64,000 bases of DNA, from contig QEYB01000850.1 in NCBI GenBank assembly GCA_017562135.1, positions 124,001 through 188,000 of the forward strand. Reading direction: 5' to 3'. This stretch comes from Dipylidium caninum. Lineage: Eukaryota > Platyhelminthes > Cestoda > Cyclophyllidea > Dipylidiidae. Below, in pieces: positions 63,135 through 64,000 of the stretch (positions are counted from its first letter, which is position 1; each line of letters starts with the position of its first letter). Made by a program: the position numbers and the translations under genes. The notes under the pieces were generated by a model. It was not told where the DNA came from, did not search any database, and saw only the letters and a list, made by a program, of their open reading frames with translations.

Positions 63135-64000
63135 CTACGGTTGTCGGGATGAGGCGTAGTTACTAATACTGTGCACGGAAATGGAGCCTCCGACCTCTAA
63201 ACTCACACAGGCCATCTTTAAACCCTAAACTGTCAATCACAGCGCACCCAAATGTGTAAGAAAGCCTCTTACTCACCCACATTGCTGCCGTCAAGATCTC
63301 CTACTTCATTTGCTTGACTTGTAGGAGCGGGGCACTTAGTCTTGTGGCTTTGAGAGGGCACTTAGTTGAAATAAACAAATGAAACCAAAGCTACTAGTTA
63401 AGCATGCCCATTAACAGCTCCTCTGCCCTCCACGTCACCCGGAGACATGACAGGCCCCTCACAACGTATGCCAAACGAGCCCCTCATTTCCTACTTTCCC
63501 TTCACTGACGATTTCTTCGGCAGTATTGACCGAACGAAGGAGCGGGGCAATGAAAGTCTATCACTGTCGTCGTCGTTCTCCACCTCGTCTGCATCGAGTT
63601 TCGCGAAGGTAATAGGAGTATGCTTGGTCGAAACAAGGGCGGCAAGAGGTTCCACAATGGTGAAGCGGTTTCAAGCGTGAAGTACGGCAACAAAAGGAAA
63701 TAGTCACGTGAGTGGCCTGAACTAAGGAAAGAGCTAGACAGTGGGTAGGGGCGTCAGGAGCATCTGCAGGAGAACACGAGCAGGCTGATGCTTTTGATGG
63801 CGATGCTTGGGACGAATGGGGGAGAAGAGTAAAGACAACGTTTACTTGCCTCATACTCAACAGGATCCTGTTGGGAGTCCAGCGGTATCGGTTCCTCTCC
63901 CTCCTCCATTTCAACTTCTGAATCAGTGCGTGTTGGAATCACTGATTTCGACGTTGCACGTGGTTCATCATGAAGCGTCCTCTCAACCTCATCCATGCAC
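63135..64000 (-). repeat. Outer inverted duplication, right arm (runs off window)
   Basis: Reverse-orientation copy of 46970-47840. Homology begins at CTACGG and continues to the last base of the window, so the duplication is longer than what is visible. Both arms contain, opposite to the vezatin exon, an identical ATG-started frame beginning MTGPSQRMPNEPLISYFPFT (here 63447 onward on the plus strand). Confidence 0.9.
63850..64000 (-). CDS. Second copy of vezatin exon 7 (partial)
   Basis: Read on the minus strand this is the end of vezatin exon 7: DEVERTLHDEPRATSKSV, then EEPIPLDSQQDPVEYE, followed by the same GAG|GCAAGT donor. Compared with the plus-strand copy it has several amino-acid changes and an in-frame loss of one codon, but no stop or frameshift. 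It is therefore either part of a second, inverted vezatin-like gene that continues beyond the window, or a partial duplicate that has stayed open by chance over about 50 codons. A downstream exon matching vezatin exon 8 is not seen between 63850 and the known gene, which favours a fragment. Confidence 0.6.

Overview
The window is nuclear DNA of a metazoan with spliced genes, most probably a parasitic flatworm of the cestode type. Evidence: intron-split genes for animal-specific families (vezatin, TRIM-NHL, SREK1IP1, ACAD9), a moderate base composition, and many very short introns (32-44 nt) beside multi-kilobase ones. There are also pyrimidine-AG signals just upstream of several start codons, as expected where spliced-leader trans-splicing is used. 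The species call is inference; the gene families are read from the translated exons.

Layout. 1-4231: no recognisable protein exon except an intact but divergent histone H4 gene on the minus strand (1847-2158), lying upstream of or inside an intron of the next gene. 4232-13049 (+): 3' part of a TRIM2/3-like TRIM-NHL gene. 14670-15598 (+): SREK1IP1-like zinc-knuckle gene. 15826-25531 (-): complete mannosyl-oligosaccharide glucosidase (MOGS), convergent with SREK1IP1. 26938-33892 (-): ACAD9-like acyl-CoA dehydrogenase. 34033-34881 (-): NDUFAF3, only 140 bp upstream of ACAD9. 35211-36704 (+): R3HCC1L-like gene, divergent from NDUFAF3. 38094-39967 (-): ferritin with a signal peptide. 42115-43026 (+): CIA30-domain protein. 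44071-61478 (+): vezatin-like gene whose 7.1-kb intron 7 carries inverted repeats. 63135-64000: inverted copy of vezatin exon 7 and its flanking intron, running off the window end.

How the genes fit together. NDUFAF3 and ACAD9 are both mitochondrial complex I assembly factors. They lie head to tail with a poly(A) signal and a splice-acceptor-like site in the gap, as in a trans-spliced two-gene transcription unit. The ACAD9 protein has Met in place of the catalytic Glu, which suggests that only its assembly role remains. A CIA30-domain gene (the NDUFAF1 domain) lies about 8 kb away, but it has a secretory-type N-terminus. The remaining genes appear to be unrelated housekeeping, ER, splicing and junction genes.

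Limits. Exon borders were set by reading frame, GT/AG phase and recalled family similarity; no alignment was run. Three single-base frame breaks (two in ACAD9, one in MOGS) could be assembly indels.
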